From positions 1 to 40,884 of the forward strand of contig CAJXRD010000029.1 in the NCBI GenBank assembly GCA_913058295.1: DNA of 40,884 nt, given 5' to 3'. Each line of letters opens with the position of its first letter. Within the stretch, counting starts at the first letter, position 1. A program made the translations under genes and the position numbers. The notes beneath the pieces are model-generated. The model had not been told where the DNA came from. It was given only the letters and a program-made list of their open reading frames with translations, and did no database searches. Source of the DNA: an uncultured Flavobacteriales bacterium. Lineage in GTDB: Bacteria > Bacteroidota > Bacteroidia > Flavobacteriales > Flavobacteriaceae. Shown piece after piece: positions 25,785 through 35,700 of this stretch.

Positions 25785-27596
25785 ATGTCAGATAACACTA
25801 ACAATCACGATGATCACGGGCATCACCATAAAGAGACATTTGTAACCAAATACATCTTTAGTCAAGATCATAAAATGATTTCTAAGCAATATCTAATTAC
25901 AGGATTGTTTATGGGATTTATTGGTATAGCTATGTCATTGCTTTTTAGATTGCAATTAGCTTGGCCTGATCACCAATTTACAGTTTACGAAATATTTTTA
26001 GGGAAATGGGCAGAAAACGGAGTAATGGATCCTAATGTTTACCTTGCTTTGGTGACTATTCATGGGACTATTATGGTGTTTTTTGTATTGACCGCTGGTT
26101 TGAGTGGTACTTTTAGTAACCTTTTAATTCCATTGCAAATTGGAGCTCGTGATATGGCATCAGGATTTCTTAATATGGTGTCTTATTGGTTGTTTTTCTT
26201 ATCTAGTGTAATAATGATTCTTTCTTTATTTGTAGAAGCTGGACCAGCTTCTGCAGGTTGGACTATTTATCCGCCATTAAGTGCATTGCCACAAGCAATG
26301 CCTGGTTCTGGAGCAGGAATGACATTATGGTTGGTTTCAATGGCTATATTTATTGCATCTTCATTACTTGGATCTTTAAATTATATTGTTACAGTAATCA
26401 ATTTACGAACTAAAGGAATGTCTATGACTAGACTTCCACTTACTATCTGGGCATTTTTTGTAACAGCTATCATTGGTGTTGTATCTTTTCCAGTATTGTT
26501 ATCTGCGGCTTTAATGCTAATAATGGATAGGAGTTTTGGAACATCTTTCTTTTTATCTGATATATATATTGCTGGTGAAGTATTACATAATCAAGGAGGG
26601 TCGCCTGTTTTATTTGAACACTTATTCTGGTTCCTAGGTCACCCTGAAGTTTATATTGTGATATTACCTGCTATGGGTCTGGTTTCAGAAATTATGGCAA
26701 CCAATTCTCGTAAACCAATATTTGGTTATAGGGCAATGATTGCTTCGATTTTAGCAATTGCGTTTCTTTCTACTATAGTATGGGGTCACCATATGTTTAT
26801 TACTGGAATGAATCCATTTTTAGGATCGGTATTTACTTTTACCACCTTATTAATTGCAATTCCATCTGCAGTAAAAGCATTTAACTGGATAACCACCTTA
26901 TGGAGGGGTAATCTTAAAATGAATACTGGAATGTTATTTTCTATAGGTTTTGTTTCTACATTTATTAGTGGAGGATTAACAGGATTAATATTAGGAGATA
27001 GTGCTTTAGATATTAACGTTCATGATACCATGTTTGTGGTTGCTCACTTTCACTTAGTGATGGGTATTTCTGCTCTTTATGGTCTTTTTGCTGGTGTTTA
27101 TCATTGGTTCCCAAAAATGTTTGAAGGTAAAATGCTAAATAAGAAACTAGGATATATTCACTTCTGGATGACAGCAATAGGTGCTTATGGAGTATTCTTC
27201 CCAATGCATTTTACAGGAATGGCGGGATTACCTAGACGTTATTATACCAATACTAATTTTCCATACTTTGATGATTTAACAGATATTAATGTTGTGATCA
27301 CATTATTTGCATTCTTTGCAGCTGCAGGACAATTAGTGTTTTTATATAATTTTATTAATTCTATGTTCTTTGGTAAAGTAGGTTCTAAAAACCCTTGGAA
27401 TGCTACCACTTTAGAATGGACAGCAGAAGTAAAGCATATCCACGGTAACTGGGATGGACCAATTCCTGAAGTACACCGTTGGTCTTATGATTATAGTAAA
27501 ATGAATAAAGATGATAGTGATTATGTAATTGCTGGGCAAGATTATGTTCCACAACACATTCCTCTTCAGGATAACGAAGAAGAACTCTCTCATTAA
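25785..27596 (+). CDS. coxA: Cytochrome c oxidase subunit I
   Basis: A 603-residue haem-copper oxidase catalytic subunit with 12 helices; it reduces O2 to water and pumps protons. Ligands can be placed: haem a H93 and H423, haem a3 H421, CuB H286, H335 and H336, and the His-linked Y290 in H-P-E288-V-Y. Glu288 marks an A1-type D-channel. The first 15 residues hold five His (8, 11, 13, 14, 15). The start at 25785 gives this His-rich tail and fits the 15-base gap after coxB. Last gene of the operon; no subunit III gene follows. Confidence 0.96.
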   Translation: MSDNTNNHDDHGHHHKETFVTKYIFSQDHKMISKQYLITGLFMGFIGIAMSLLFRLQLAWPDHQFTVYEIFLGKWAENGVMDPNVYLALVTIHGTIMVFFVLTAGLSGTFSNLLIPLQIGARDMASGFLNMVSYWLFFLSSVIMILSLFVEAGPASAGWTIYPPLSALPQAMPGSGAGMTLWLVSMAIFIASSLLGSLNYIVTVINLRTKGMSMTRLPLTIWAFFVTAIIGVVSFPVLLSAALMLIMDRSFGTSFFLSDIYIAGEVLHNQGGSPVLFEHLFWFLGHPEVYIVILPAMGLVSEIMATNSRKPIFGYRAMIASILAIAFLSTIVWGHHMFITGMNPFLGSVFTFTTLLIAIPSAVKAFNWITTLWRGNLKMNTGMLFSIGFVSTFISGGLTGLILGDSALDINVHDTMFVVAHFHLVMGISALYGLFAGVYHWFPKMFEGKMLNKKLGYIHFWMTAIGAYGVFFPMHFTGMAGLPRRYYTNTNFPYFDDLTDINVVITLFAFFAAAGQLVFLYNFINSMFFGKVGSKNPWNATTLEWTAEVKHIHGNWDGPIPEVHRWSYDYSKMNKDDSDYVIAGQDYVPQHIPLQDNEEELSH

Positions 27597-27618
27597 TAAA
27601 TTATAAAAATTATAAAAA

Positions 27619-27649
27619 AGCCTTTTCTGAATAAGAAAAGGCTTTTTTT
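27619..27649 (+). terminator. Intrinsic terminator after coxA
   Basis: AGCCTTTTCT (27619-27628) pairs with AGAAAAGGCT (27634-27643) around GAATA, followed by T through 27649; the preceding A-run extends the stem. It closes the act-cox operon. Confidence 0.93.
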
Positions 27650-27681
27650 ATTTTTATCAATAAGGCTTAGCTAACGATTCG

Positions 27682-27689
27682 TATATTTG
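27682..27689 (+). promoter_or_regulatory. Candidate -7 element of ruvB, nearly leaderless
   Basis: TATATTTG matches TAnnTTTG exactly and ends only 4 bases before the ruvB ATG. With the normal spacing, transcription would begin at or next to the A of the start codon. No TTG is seen at -33. Confidence 0.6.
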
Positions 27690-27693
27690 ATTT

Positions 27694-28716
27694 ATGAATG
27701 AAAATCTTGATCCTACCGATATTAATTATACTCCCGAAGAACAAGAAGTAGAAAACGTTTTACGCCCATTAACTTTTGATGATTTTTCTGGGCAAGATCA
27801 AGTACTCGAAAATTTAAAAATATTTGTTGAAGCTGCTAATTTAAGAAGCGAAGCATTAGATCATACTTTGTTTCATGGTCCGCCAGGTTTAGGGAAAACG
27901 ACATTAGCACATATTCTTGCAAATGAATTAGAAGTAGGAGTTAAAGTTACTTCTGGACCTGTGTTAGATAAGCCTGGAGATCTTGCAGGATTGTTAACGA
28001 ATCTTGAAGAGCGTGATGTGCTTTTTATAGATGAAATCCATAGATTAAGTCCGATTGTAGAAGAATACCTTTATTCTGCAATGGAAGATTATAAAATTGA
28101 TATTATGATTGAATCTGGACCCAACGCTCGTTCGGTACAGATTAATTTAAATCCATTTACATTAGTAGGAGCAACTACTCGCTCAGGATTACTTACTGCT
28201 CCTATGCGTGCTCGATTTGGTATTTCTTCACGCTTACAATATTATAATACCGAAATACTTACCACTATTGTACAACGTAGTGCATCCATATTAAATGTAC
28301 CCATAAGTATGGAAGCTGCTATAGAAATTGCTGGAAGAAGTAGAGGAACTCCTCGTATTGCGAATGCATTATTAAGAAGAGTTAGAGATTTTGCTCAAAT
28401 AAAAGGGGATGGGAAAATAGATATTAAAATTTCAAGATATGCGCTAAAAGCATTAAATGTAGATGCTCATGGATTAGATGAAATGGATAATAAAATATTA
28501 AGTACTATTATTGATAAATTTAAAGGAGGTCCAGTTGGCGTTTCTACTATTGCTACTGCTGTTAGCGAAAGTGTTGAAACCATAGAAGAAGTATATGAAC
28601 CTTTTTTAATACAACAGGGATTTATTATGAGAACTCCTCGTGGAAGAGAAGTTACCGAAGCCGCATATAAACATTTAGGAAAAACAAAAGGCCCAACTCA
28701 AGGGGGATTGTTTTAG
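27694..28716 (+). CDS. ruvB: Holliday junction branch migration helicase RuvB
   Basis: A 340-residue AAA+ motor that, with RuvA, drives branch migration of Holliday junctions in recombination repair. Walker A is G-P-P-G-L-G-K-T-T (62-70), Walker B F-I-D-E-I-H (111-116), followed by the sensor/arginine-finger region [18 protein letters not shown] and the C-terminal winged helix with T-P-R-G-R. Length is normal for the family. ruvA lies about 3.4 kb downstream at 32124, not next to it. The ATG start is supported by a promoter box right before it. queG follows after 21 bases and may share the transcript. Confidence 0.97.
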   Translation: MNENLDPTDINYTPEEQEVENVLRPLTFDDFSGQDQVLENLKIFVEAANLRSEALDHTLFHGPPGLGKTTLAHILANELEVGVKVTSGPVLDKPGDLAGLLTNLEERDVLFIDEIHRLSPIVEEYLYSAMEDYKIDIMIESGPNARSVQINLNPFTLVGATTRSGLLTAPMRARFGISSRLQYYNTEILTTIVQRSASILNVPISMEAAIEIAGRSRGTPRIANALLRRVRDFAQIKGDGKIDIKISRYALKALNVDAHGLDEMDNKILSTIIDKFKGGPVGVSTIATAVSESVETIEEVYEPFLIQQGFIMRTPRGREVTEAAYKHLGKTKGPTQGGLF

Positions 28717-28737
28717 AAAATTGATCTCTTAATTTAA

Positions 28738-29676
28738 GTGACTTCAAAAGCCAATTACACAAAGATTATAAAAGCAGAAGCAAAACGCCTCGGATTTTTA
28801 TCCTGTGGAATAAGTAAAGCTGCATTTTTAGAAGAAGAGGCACCTCGTTTAGAATCTTGGTTAACAAAAAACATGCATGGCGAAATGGCCTATATGGAGA
28901 ATCATTTCGACAAGCGATTAGATCCAACCATTTTAGTTCCAGATTCAAAAAGTGTAATTTCATTATTACTAAATTATTTTCCTGAAAAAAAACAAAGAGA
29001 AGATTCGTATAAAATCTCGAAATATGCCTACGGAACAGATTATCACTTTGTAATTAAAGATAAGCTTAAAAGCTTGTTTCATTTTATACATGAAGAAATA
29101 GGGGACGTATCTGGAAGGGTTTTTGTTGATTCTGCTCCAGTTTTAGATAAGGCTTGGGCTGCAAAGAGTGGCTTGGGCTGGATAGGAAAGCATAGCAATC
29201 TAATAACAAAAGATACAGGCTCATTTTATTTTATTGCAGAGCTTATAATTGATTTAGAGTTGGAATCCGATTTTGCAACGACTGATCATTGTGGAACTTG
29301 TACTGCTTGTATAGATGCTTGCCCAACTCAGGCAATTGTTGATCCTTATGTGGTAGATGGTAGTAAATGTATTTCGTATTTTACAATCGAGTTAAAAAAC
29401 GAAATCCCAACAAATATAAATGGACAATTTGACGATTGGATGTTTGGTTGTGATATCTGTCAAGATGTATGTCCTTGGAATCGTTTTAGTAAATCTCATA
29501 AGGAGCCATTATTTAATGCAAACCCATTATTGCTTTCTCATTCAAAAAAAGATTGGGAAGAACTCACCGAAGAAGTTTTTCAGAATATATTTAAAAAAAG
29601 CCCAATAAAACGAACAAAATATTTAGGGCTTATTAGGAATATAGACTTTCTTAAAAATAGTAATAAAGAGGGTTAA
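28738..29676 (+). CDS. queG: Epoxyqueuosine reductase
   Basis: A 312-residue cobalamin- and Fe-S-dependent enzyme that reduces epoxyqueuosine to queuosine, the last step of Q synthesis in tRNAs with GUN anticodons. The cofactor-binding core has [12 protein letters not shown] (with the expected catalytic Asp), then G-W-I-G-K-H. Two 4Fe-4S motifs follow: [12 protein letters not shown] and C-D-I-C-Q-D-V-C-P, plus C-I-S-Y. The start must be GTG at 28738, because the codon just before it is an in-frame TAA and the next ATG falls inside the domain. Length is slightly short of proteobacterial forms that carry C-terminal HEAT repeats. Confidence 0.96.
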   Translation: MTSKANYTKIIKAEAKRLGFLSCGISKAAFLEEEAPRLESWLTKNMHGEMAYMENHFDKRLDPTILVPDSKSVISLLLNYFPEKKQREDSYKISKYAYGTDYHFVIKDKLKSLFHFIHEEIGDVSGRVFVDSAPVLDKAWAAKSGLGWIGKHSNLITKDTGSFYFIAELIIDLELESDFATTDHCGTCTACIDACPTQAIVDPYVVDGSKCISYFTIELKNEIPTNINGQFDDWMFGCDICQDVCPWNRFSKSHKEPLFNANPLLLSHSKKDWEELTEEVFQNIFKKSPIKRTKYLGLIRNIDFLKNSNKEG

Positions 29677-29701
29677 GTCTTATTCTTCACCCTTTCTTAC
29701 G

Positions 29702-29709
29702 TAACTTTG
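29702..29709 (+). promoter_or_regulatory. Candidate -7 element of maeB
   Basis: TAACTTTG is an exact TAnnTTTG match 37 bases before the ATG, in the 70-base gap after queG. No clear -33 TTG. Confidence 0.55.
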
Positions 29710-29746
29710 CGAATCACTTTAATGAGTAATTAATTCTTCAATAATT

Positions 29747-32044
29747 ATGAGCAAACAAAGTAAACGTCGAGAAGCCCTTATTTATCATGCAAAACCAAAA
29801 CCTGGAAAAATAGAGGTTGTTCCTACTAAAAAATATGCTACTCAGAGAGATCTTTCTTTGGCATATTCTCCTGGTGTTGCAGAACCTTGTTTGGAAATAG
29901 AAAAGGATGTAAACAATGCATATAAATATACCAATAAAGGTAATTTGGTAGCTGTTATATCTAACGGAACGGCAGTTTTAGGTCTAGGAAATATTGGTCC
30001 AGAAGCTTCTAAACCCGTAATGGAAGGGAAAGGATTATTATTTAAAATATTTGCAGATATAGATGTTTTTGATATTGAAGTGGATACGCAAGATATGGAT
30101 GCTTTTATTGAAACGGTAAAGAATATTGCACCCACTTTTGGAGGAATTAATTTAGAAGATATAAAAGCTCCTGAAGCATTTGAGATTGAAACTAGATTGA
30201 AAGAAGAACTAGACATTCCTGTAATGCATGACGACCAACATGGAACAGCAATTATTTCGGCCGCTGCTTTATTAAATGCTGTAGAAATTGCAGAGAAGAA
30301 AATGGAAGAGGTATATATCGTGATTAGCGGTGCAGGTGCTGCAGCTACTTCATGTACTAAATTGTATAAGTCTTTTGGGGTTAGAGCAGAGAACATTGTG
30401 ATGTTAGATAGTAAGGGGGTAATTAGAAAAGACAGAGAAGACCTTAGTATTGAAAAATCTGAATTCGCCACTTCTAAGGATGTTTATACATTAGAAGACG
30501 CTATTAAAAATGCCGATGTATTTGTTGGTTTGTCAATAGCAGATATTTTAACTCCTGAGATGTTAAAATGTATGAACAAGAATCCAATTGTTTTTGCATT
30601 GGCAAATCCAAATCCTGAAATTAATTATAACCTTGCTATAAAAACAAGAGATGATATCATTATGGCAACTGGTAGAAGTGATCATCCTAACCAAGTAAAT
30701 AATGTGTTGGGGTTTCCTTTTATTTTTAGAGGAGCTTTAGATGTAAGAGCTACAAAAATAAATGAAGCGATGAAAATAGCTTCGGTTAAAGCTTTGGCAG
30801 CTTTAGCAAAAGAAAATGTTCCAGAACAAGTAAATATCGCTTATGGCGAAACAAAATTAAACTTCGGAAGAGATTATATAATCCCAAAACCTTTTGACCC
30901 AAGACTTATTGGGACAATTCCTGTAGCAGTAGCTAAAGCTGCTGTAGAAAGTGGAGTTGCTAAAGAACCAATTACCGATTGGGAAGCATATGAAGAAGAG
31001 TTGTTTGATAGAATGGGTAATGATAATAAAATATTACGCCTCTTGCACAACCTTGCAAAATCGAATCCTAAAAAAATTGTTTTTGCTGAAGCGGATCATT
31101 TAGATGTTTTAAAAGCTGCTCAAATTGTTTTAGAAGAAGGAATTGGAATACCAATTTTATTGGGAAGAAAAGAAATTATTCTTGAGCTAATGAAAGAAAT
31201 CGAATTTGAGGAAGATGTCGAAATTATAGACCCTAAAAGCGATGAACAATTAGATAAATTAAATGAGTACGCAAAAATATATTGGACAAATAGACACAGA
31301 AAAGGAGTGACCCTTTATGCTGCGCAAAAGCTAATGCGGGAGCGAAACTATTTTGCTTCTATGATGGTGAATGAAGGAGATGCAGATGCGATGATTTCTG
31401 GTTATTCTAGATCTTACTCAGTGGTTATAAGGCCAGTACTAGAAACTATTGGAAAATTTGAAGGAGTTAATAGAGTAGCAACTACTAACCTGATGCTTAC
31501 TAAAAAAGGTCCTTTGTTTTTATCAGACACTTCTATAAATATCGATCCCACTGCAAAAGAATTGGCTAACATTGCTCAAATGACAAATTATACCATTAAG
31601 ATGTTTGGTATTAAACCAGTAATCGCAATGATTTCGTATGCAAATTTTGGATCTTCAAAACACCCACAGGCAAGAAAGGTAAAACAAGCAGTTGAATATT
31701 TGCATAAGGTTTCTCCAGACACTATTGTGGATGGTGAGCTTCAAACGGACTTTGCGTTAAATTCCAAATTGCTTAAAAAAACATTTCCTTTTTCAAAACT
31801 TGCTGGAAAAAAAGTAAACGCATTGATTTTCCCGAATTTAGATTCTGCAAATAGTAATTATAAATTATTAAAAGAAATGGATGGAGTAGAGTCTATAGGT
31901 CCAATTATGTTGGGAATGAAAAAAGCTGTTCATATCCTTCAATTAGGTGCAAGTGTTGAAGAAATGGTAAATATAGCTGCAGTTGCGGTTGTTGATGCAC
32001 AACAAAAAGAGTCTCAAGAAAATGAACTTCAGAAAGGAATTTAA
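29747..32044 (+). CDS. maeB: NADP-dependent malic enzyme with phosphotransacetylase domain
   Basis: A 765-residue MaeB. Residues about 1-420 are the malic enzyme (Y-S-P-G-V-A-E-P-C, T-A-V-L-G-L-G-N-I-G-P, the D-D-Q-H-G-T-A metal site and the dinucleotide fold G-A-G-A-A-A), which turns malate into pyruvate, CO2 and NADPH. Residues about 430-757 are a phosphate acetyltransferase-like domain (K-I-V-F-A-E-A, V-D-G-E-L-Q-T-D-F-A-L, F-P-N-L-D-S-A-N) that in MaeB acts as an acetyl-CoA sensing regulator rather than an enzyme. Full length with no break. It has its own promoter box and is 79 bases from ruvA. Confidence 0.96.
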   Translation: MSKQSKRREALIYHAKPKPGKIEVVPTKKYATQRDLSLAYSPGVAEPCLEIEKDVNNAYKYTNKGNLVAVISNGTAVLGLGNIGPEASKPVMEGKGLLFKIFADIDVFDIEVDTQDMDAFIETVKNIAPTFGGINLEDIKAPEAFEIETRLKEELDIPVMHDDQHGTAIISAAALLNAVEIAEKKMEEVYIVISGAGAAATSCTKLYKSFGVRAENIVMLDSKGVIRKDREDLSIEKSEFATSKDVYTLEDAIKNADVFVGLSIADILTPEMLKCMNKNPIVFALANPNPEINYNLAIKTRDDIIMATGRSDHPNQVNNVLGFPFIFRGALDVRATKINEAMKIASVKALAALAKENVPEQVNIAYGETKLNFGRDYIIPKPFDPRLIGTIPVAVAKAAVESGVAKEPITDWEAYEEELFDRMGNDNKILRLLHNLAKSNPKKIVFAEADHLDVLKAAQIVLEEGIGIPILLGRKEIILELMKEIEFEEDVEIIDPKSDEQLDKLNEYAKIYWTNRHRKGVTLYAAQKLMRERNYFASMMVNEGDADAMISGYSRSYSVVIRPVLETIGKFEGVNRVATTNLMLTKKGPLFLSDTSINIDPTAKELANIAQMTNYTIKMFGIKPVIAMISYANFGSSKHPQARKVKQAVEYLHKVSPDTIVDGELQTDFALNSKLLKKTFPFSKLAGKKVNALIFPNLDSANSNYKLLKEMDGVESIGPIMLGMKKAVHILQLGASVEEMVNIAAVAVVDAQQKESQENELQKGI

Positions 32045-32093
32045 GAAAGAGATTTTTTAGCTTTTTTGAAGATGTCGATGCAAATAATTATAT

Positions 32094-32101
32094 TATATTT
32101 G
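32094..32101 (+). promoter_or_regulatory. Candidate -7 element of ruvA-sprA
   Basis: TATATTTG matches TAnnTTTG exactly and lies 22 bases before the ruvA ATG. The nearest TTG upstream (32066-32068) is 25 bases away, too far for a standard -33 element. Confidence 0.55.
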
Positions 32102-32123
32102 AAACATCAACCTTAAATAGCCA

Positions 32124-32705
32124 ATGATAACCCATTTACAGGGAAGATTAATTGAAAAAAACCCAACAAATATAGTTATAGACTGTAATGGTGTTGGGTA
32201 TTATATTAATATATCATTGCATACATATTCACAGCTTTCAACCGAAGAACAAGTAAAACTGTTTACTCATTTGCAAGTTCGAGAAGATTCGCATACTTTA
32301 TATGGGTTTTCTAGTATAGTAGAGCGCGAAATATTTAGGTTGTTAATTTCAGTTTCTGGAGTTGGGGCAAGTATAGCTAGAACCATGTTATCTTCGTTAT
32401 CTCCAGAGCAAGTAATGGAAGCTATTGCACAAAATGATTTAGCAACCATACAATCGGTAAAAGGGATTGGGTCTAAAACAGCACAAAGAGTGGTTTTAGA
32501 TTTAAAAGATAAAATATTAAAAGTTTACGGCTTAGATGATGTTTCAATAGTTTCAAGCAATACTAATAAAAATGAAGCGTTATCAGCTTTAGAAACATTA
32601 GGTTTTGCTAGAAAACAAGCTGAAAAGGTTTGCAGTGCAATTGTACAGCAAGACCCAGAAGCGTCCGTTGAAACGATCATCAAATTAGCTTTAAAAAAAC
32701 TATAA
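32124..32705 (+). CDS. ruvA: Holliday junction DNA helicase subunit RuvA
   Basis: A 193-residue RuvA that binds four-way junctions and loads RuvB. The N-terminal OB fold starts M-I-T-H-L-Q-G-R-L; two helix-hairpin-helix motifs follow (V-S-G-V-G-A-S-I-A and V-K-G-I-G-S-K-T-A-Q-R), and the C-terminal domain III (A-L-E-T-L-G-F-A-R-K-Q-A) contacts RuvB. Its stop codon is followed by a single CAA and then a three-base gap to the sprA start in the same frame, so sprA translation is probably coupled. Confidence 0.96.
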   Translation: MITHLQGRLIEKNPTNIVIDCNGVGYYINISLHTYSQLSTEEQVKLFTHLQVREDSHTLYGFSSIVEREIFRLLISVSGVGASIARTMLSSLSPEQVMEAIAQNDLATIQSVKGIGSKTAQRVVLDLKDKILKVYGLDDVSIVSSNTNKNEALSALETLGFARKQAEKVCSAIVQQDPEASVETIIKLALKKL

Positions 32706-32708
32706 CAA

Positions 32709-35700
32709 TTGGGCTTAAAAAATTACGAATTAAAGAATAATGGATTTAGACTTTTATTAGTTTTAGCTATTACAATAAGCAGTTTTTCAACTGGATATTC
32801 ACAAGACACAACAAGTACTGGTTATTCCGTAGGGCGGATGGACTTGCCAGATCCAACTAGCATAGAAGATTTATATACCTACGATGCAATAACAGATCGT
32901 TATATTTATTCTAAAATAGTAGGAGATTTCACGATATCATATCCTTTAATCCTTACACAAGAAGAGTATCAAGCATTGATTCTAAAGGAACAAATGAAAA
33001 GTTACTTTAAGGATAAGATTGATGCAACTGATGGTAGAAAGGAAAATTCTGAAGAGCTTCAAAAAAATCTTATTCCTGCATTTTATGTAAATTCTGGATT
33101 CTTTGAATCTGTTTTTGGTGGAAACACTATAGAGATTATTCCGCAAGGTAGCGTTGAGATTGATTTGGGTTTATTATTTACCAAACAAGATAATCCAGCA
33201 TTTTCACCTCGAAATAGGAAAAATTTATCTTTTGATTTTGACCAGAGAATTAGTTTAAGTTTGGTTGGTAAAGTTGGAGAACGATTACAAATTACAGCAA
33301 ATTACGATACACAATCTACATTTGATTTTCAGAATCAAATAAAATTAGAATACACACCAACTGAAGATGATATAATTCGAAAAATTGAAGTTGGTAATGT
33401 GAGCATGCCTTTAAACAGTTCTTTAATGCAAGGAGCGCAAGATTTGTTTGGTGTAAAAACAGAACTTCAATTTGGAAAAACAAGTATAACTGGAGTCTTT
33501 TCAGAGCAAAAATCGGAAACAAGAACAGTAGTCGCAGAAGGTGGGGCAACGGTTAATGACTTTGAAATATTTGCATTAGAATACGATGAAAATCGCCACT
33601 TTTTCTTATCTCATTATTTTAGAGATAACTATGATAAAGTGCTTACGCAATATCCATTTATTAATACAAATGTACAGATTACAAGATCAGAAATTTGGAT
33701 TACTAATACCACAAATAGAACAGACAATGTTAGAAACATTGTTGCAATACAGGACATAGGAGAATCTAACCCAGAAAATATTGGTTTGCCTTTTCCTCCA
33801 GGAGGATTTATAAATGTAGCTAGTGGCGCATATCCAAGTAACTCAAATAACGATTTTAATCCTTTAGGGATTGATGGGTCTGAAGCTTCGGTTTTAACAC
33901 CTGCTATTCGTGATATAGCAACTGTAGAAGCTGGTTTTGGTGGATTGGACGTAAGAGATGGTTTGGATTATGTAACTTTAGAAAATGCTAGAAAACTAGG
34001 ATTTAATGAATACCAAATTGATACCCAATTAGGATATATATCATTGAACCAACGATTAAATAATGATGAAGTATTAGCTGTTGCTTTTCAATTTACTGTA
34101 AATGGAGAAGTTTATCAAGTTGGTGAATTTTCTAGTGATGGTGTAGAAGCAACAGGTGGAACAATAGAAAATGAGGGAGAAGGAGACCCTATAGAAGGAG
34201 TTTCGCAAAATTTAGTGGTTAAGTTATTAAAAAGTAATATTACAAATGTAGAGGAGCCAATTTGGGATATTATGATGAAAAATATCTACCCACTTGGTGC
34301 TTTTCAATTAGAGCAAGAAGGGTTTAATTTAAATATATTATATACAGACCCATCTCCTCAAAATTTTATTACATCGGTAGATCCAATTAATGATCCTTTG
34401 CCAGAAAATGTGGACAATACCCCATTATTAAGAGTTTTTAATTTAGACCGTTTAAATTTTAATGGAGACCCTCAACAAGGTGGTGATGGTTTCTTTGATT
34501 TTCTTCCAGGAATTACTGTAGATACACAAAACGGGAGAATAATATTTACAAATCTTGAGCCTTTTGGATCTCATTTATTTAAGGCTTTAGATAATGATCC
34601 AAATGGTGGTTCTGAAGATTATGAGATACCAAATACTTATAATGCCAATCAGGATAAATATGTATTTAGATCTCTTTATACCGAAACAAAAACACAAGCG
34701 GAACAAGAGCAAAGTGATAAAAATAAATTTCAATTAAAAGGAACCTATAAATCCACTGGTTCAGATGGAATCCCTATTGGTGCTTTTAACATACCTCAAG
34801 GATCTGTTTCTGTAACCGCAGGGGGAAGACTCTTGGTAGAAGGTGTTGATTATACTGTAAACTATCAATTAGGAAGAGTGCAAATTTTAGACCCTTCCTT
34901 GTTAAGTTCAAATATACCTATTCAGATTACCACTGAAAATAATGCATTATTTGGGCAACAAACAAAACGATTTACCGGTATAAATGTAGAACACTTTTTT
35001 AGTGATAAACTTCAGGTAGGTGGGACTTATTTAAATCTAAATGAGCGTCCATTAACTCAAAAATCTTCCTTTGATTCGGAACCTATCAATAATACTATGT
35101 TAGGCTTTAATGTAAATTATTCTACCGGTATTCCTGCATTAACAAGATTGGTTAATAAACTACCAAATATTGATACCGATGTAGAATCTAACATATCACT
35201 GCGTGGAGAATTTGCCTATTTGTTGCCAGGAGCACCTAAAGTTTCCGATCTAAATGGGAAAACGACTTCTTATGTAGATGATTTTGAAGCTGCACAAACA
35301 AGAACAGATATTAGAGCACCTTTAACATGGTTTCTATCCAGTACACCTGTCGGGCTTGGAGGAGAATTAGGAAACAATGATTTGGCATATAATTACAATA
35401 GAGCAAAATTATCTTGGTATACTATTGACCCTGTTTTTTATAGCTCTCAGCGACCAGACGGGATTACAGTAGATGATATCTCTTCCCCTTTTACACGTCG
35501 TGTTTTTAGAGATGAGATATTTCCAAATCAAGATATTATAGAGGGTCAAACACAAGCATTATTTACATTAGATTTAGCATTTTCCCCTACAGAACGTGGA
35601 CAATATAATTTTAATCCAGAAGCAAATGGAGGAAATGAATTGCCAGATCCAATAGAAAGATTTGGTGGAATTACAAGACAATTAACTACTACAGATTTTG

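Noticed and set aside
29842-30471. 209-codon open frame antisense to maeB
   Set aside because: It lies wholly within a strongly supported conserved gene and has only weak, Ser-rich sequence.
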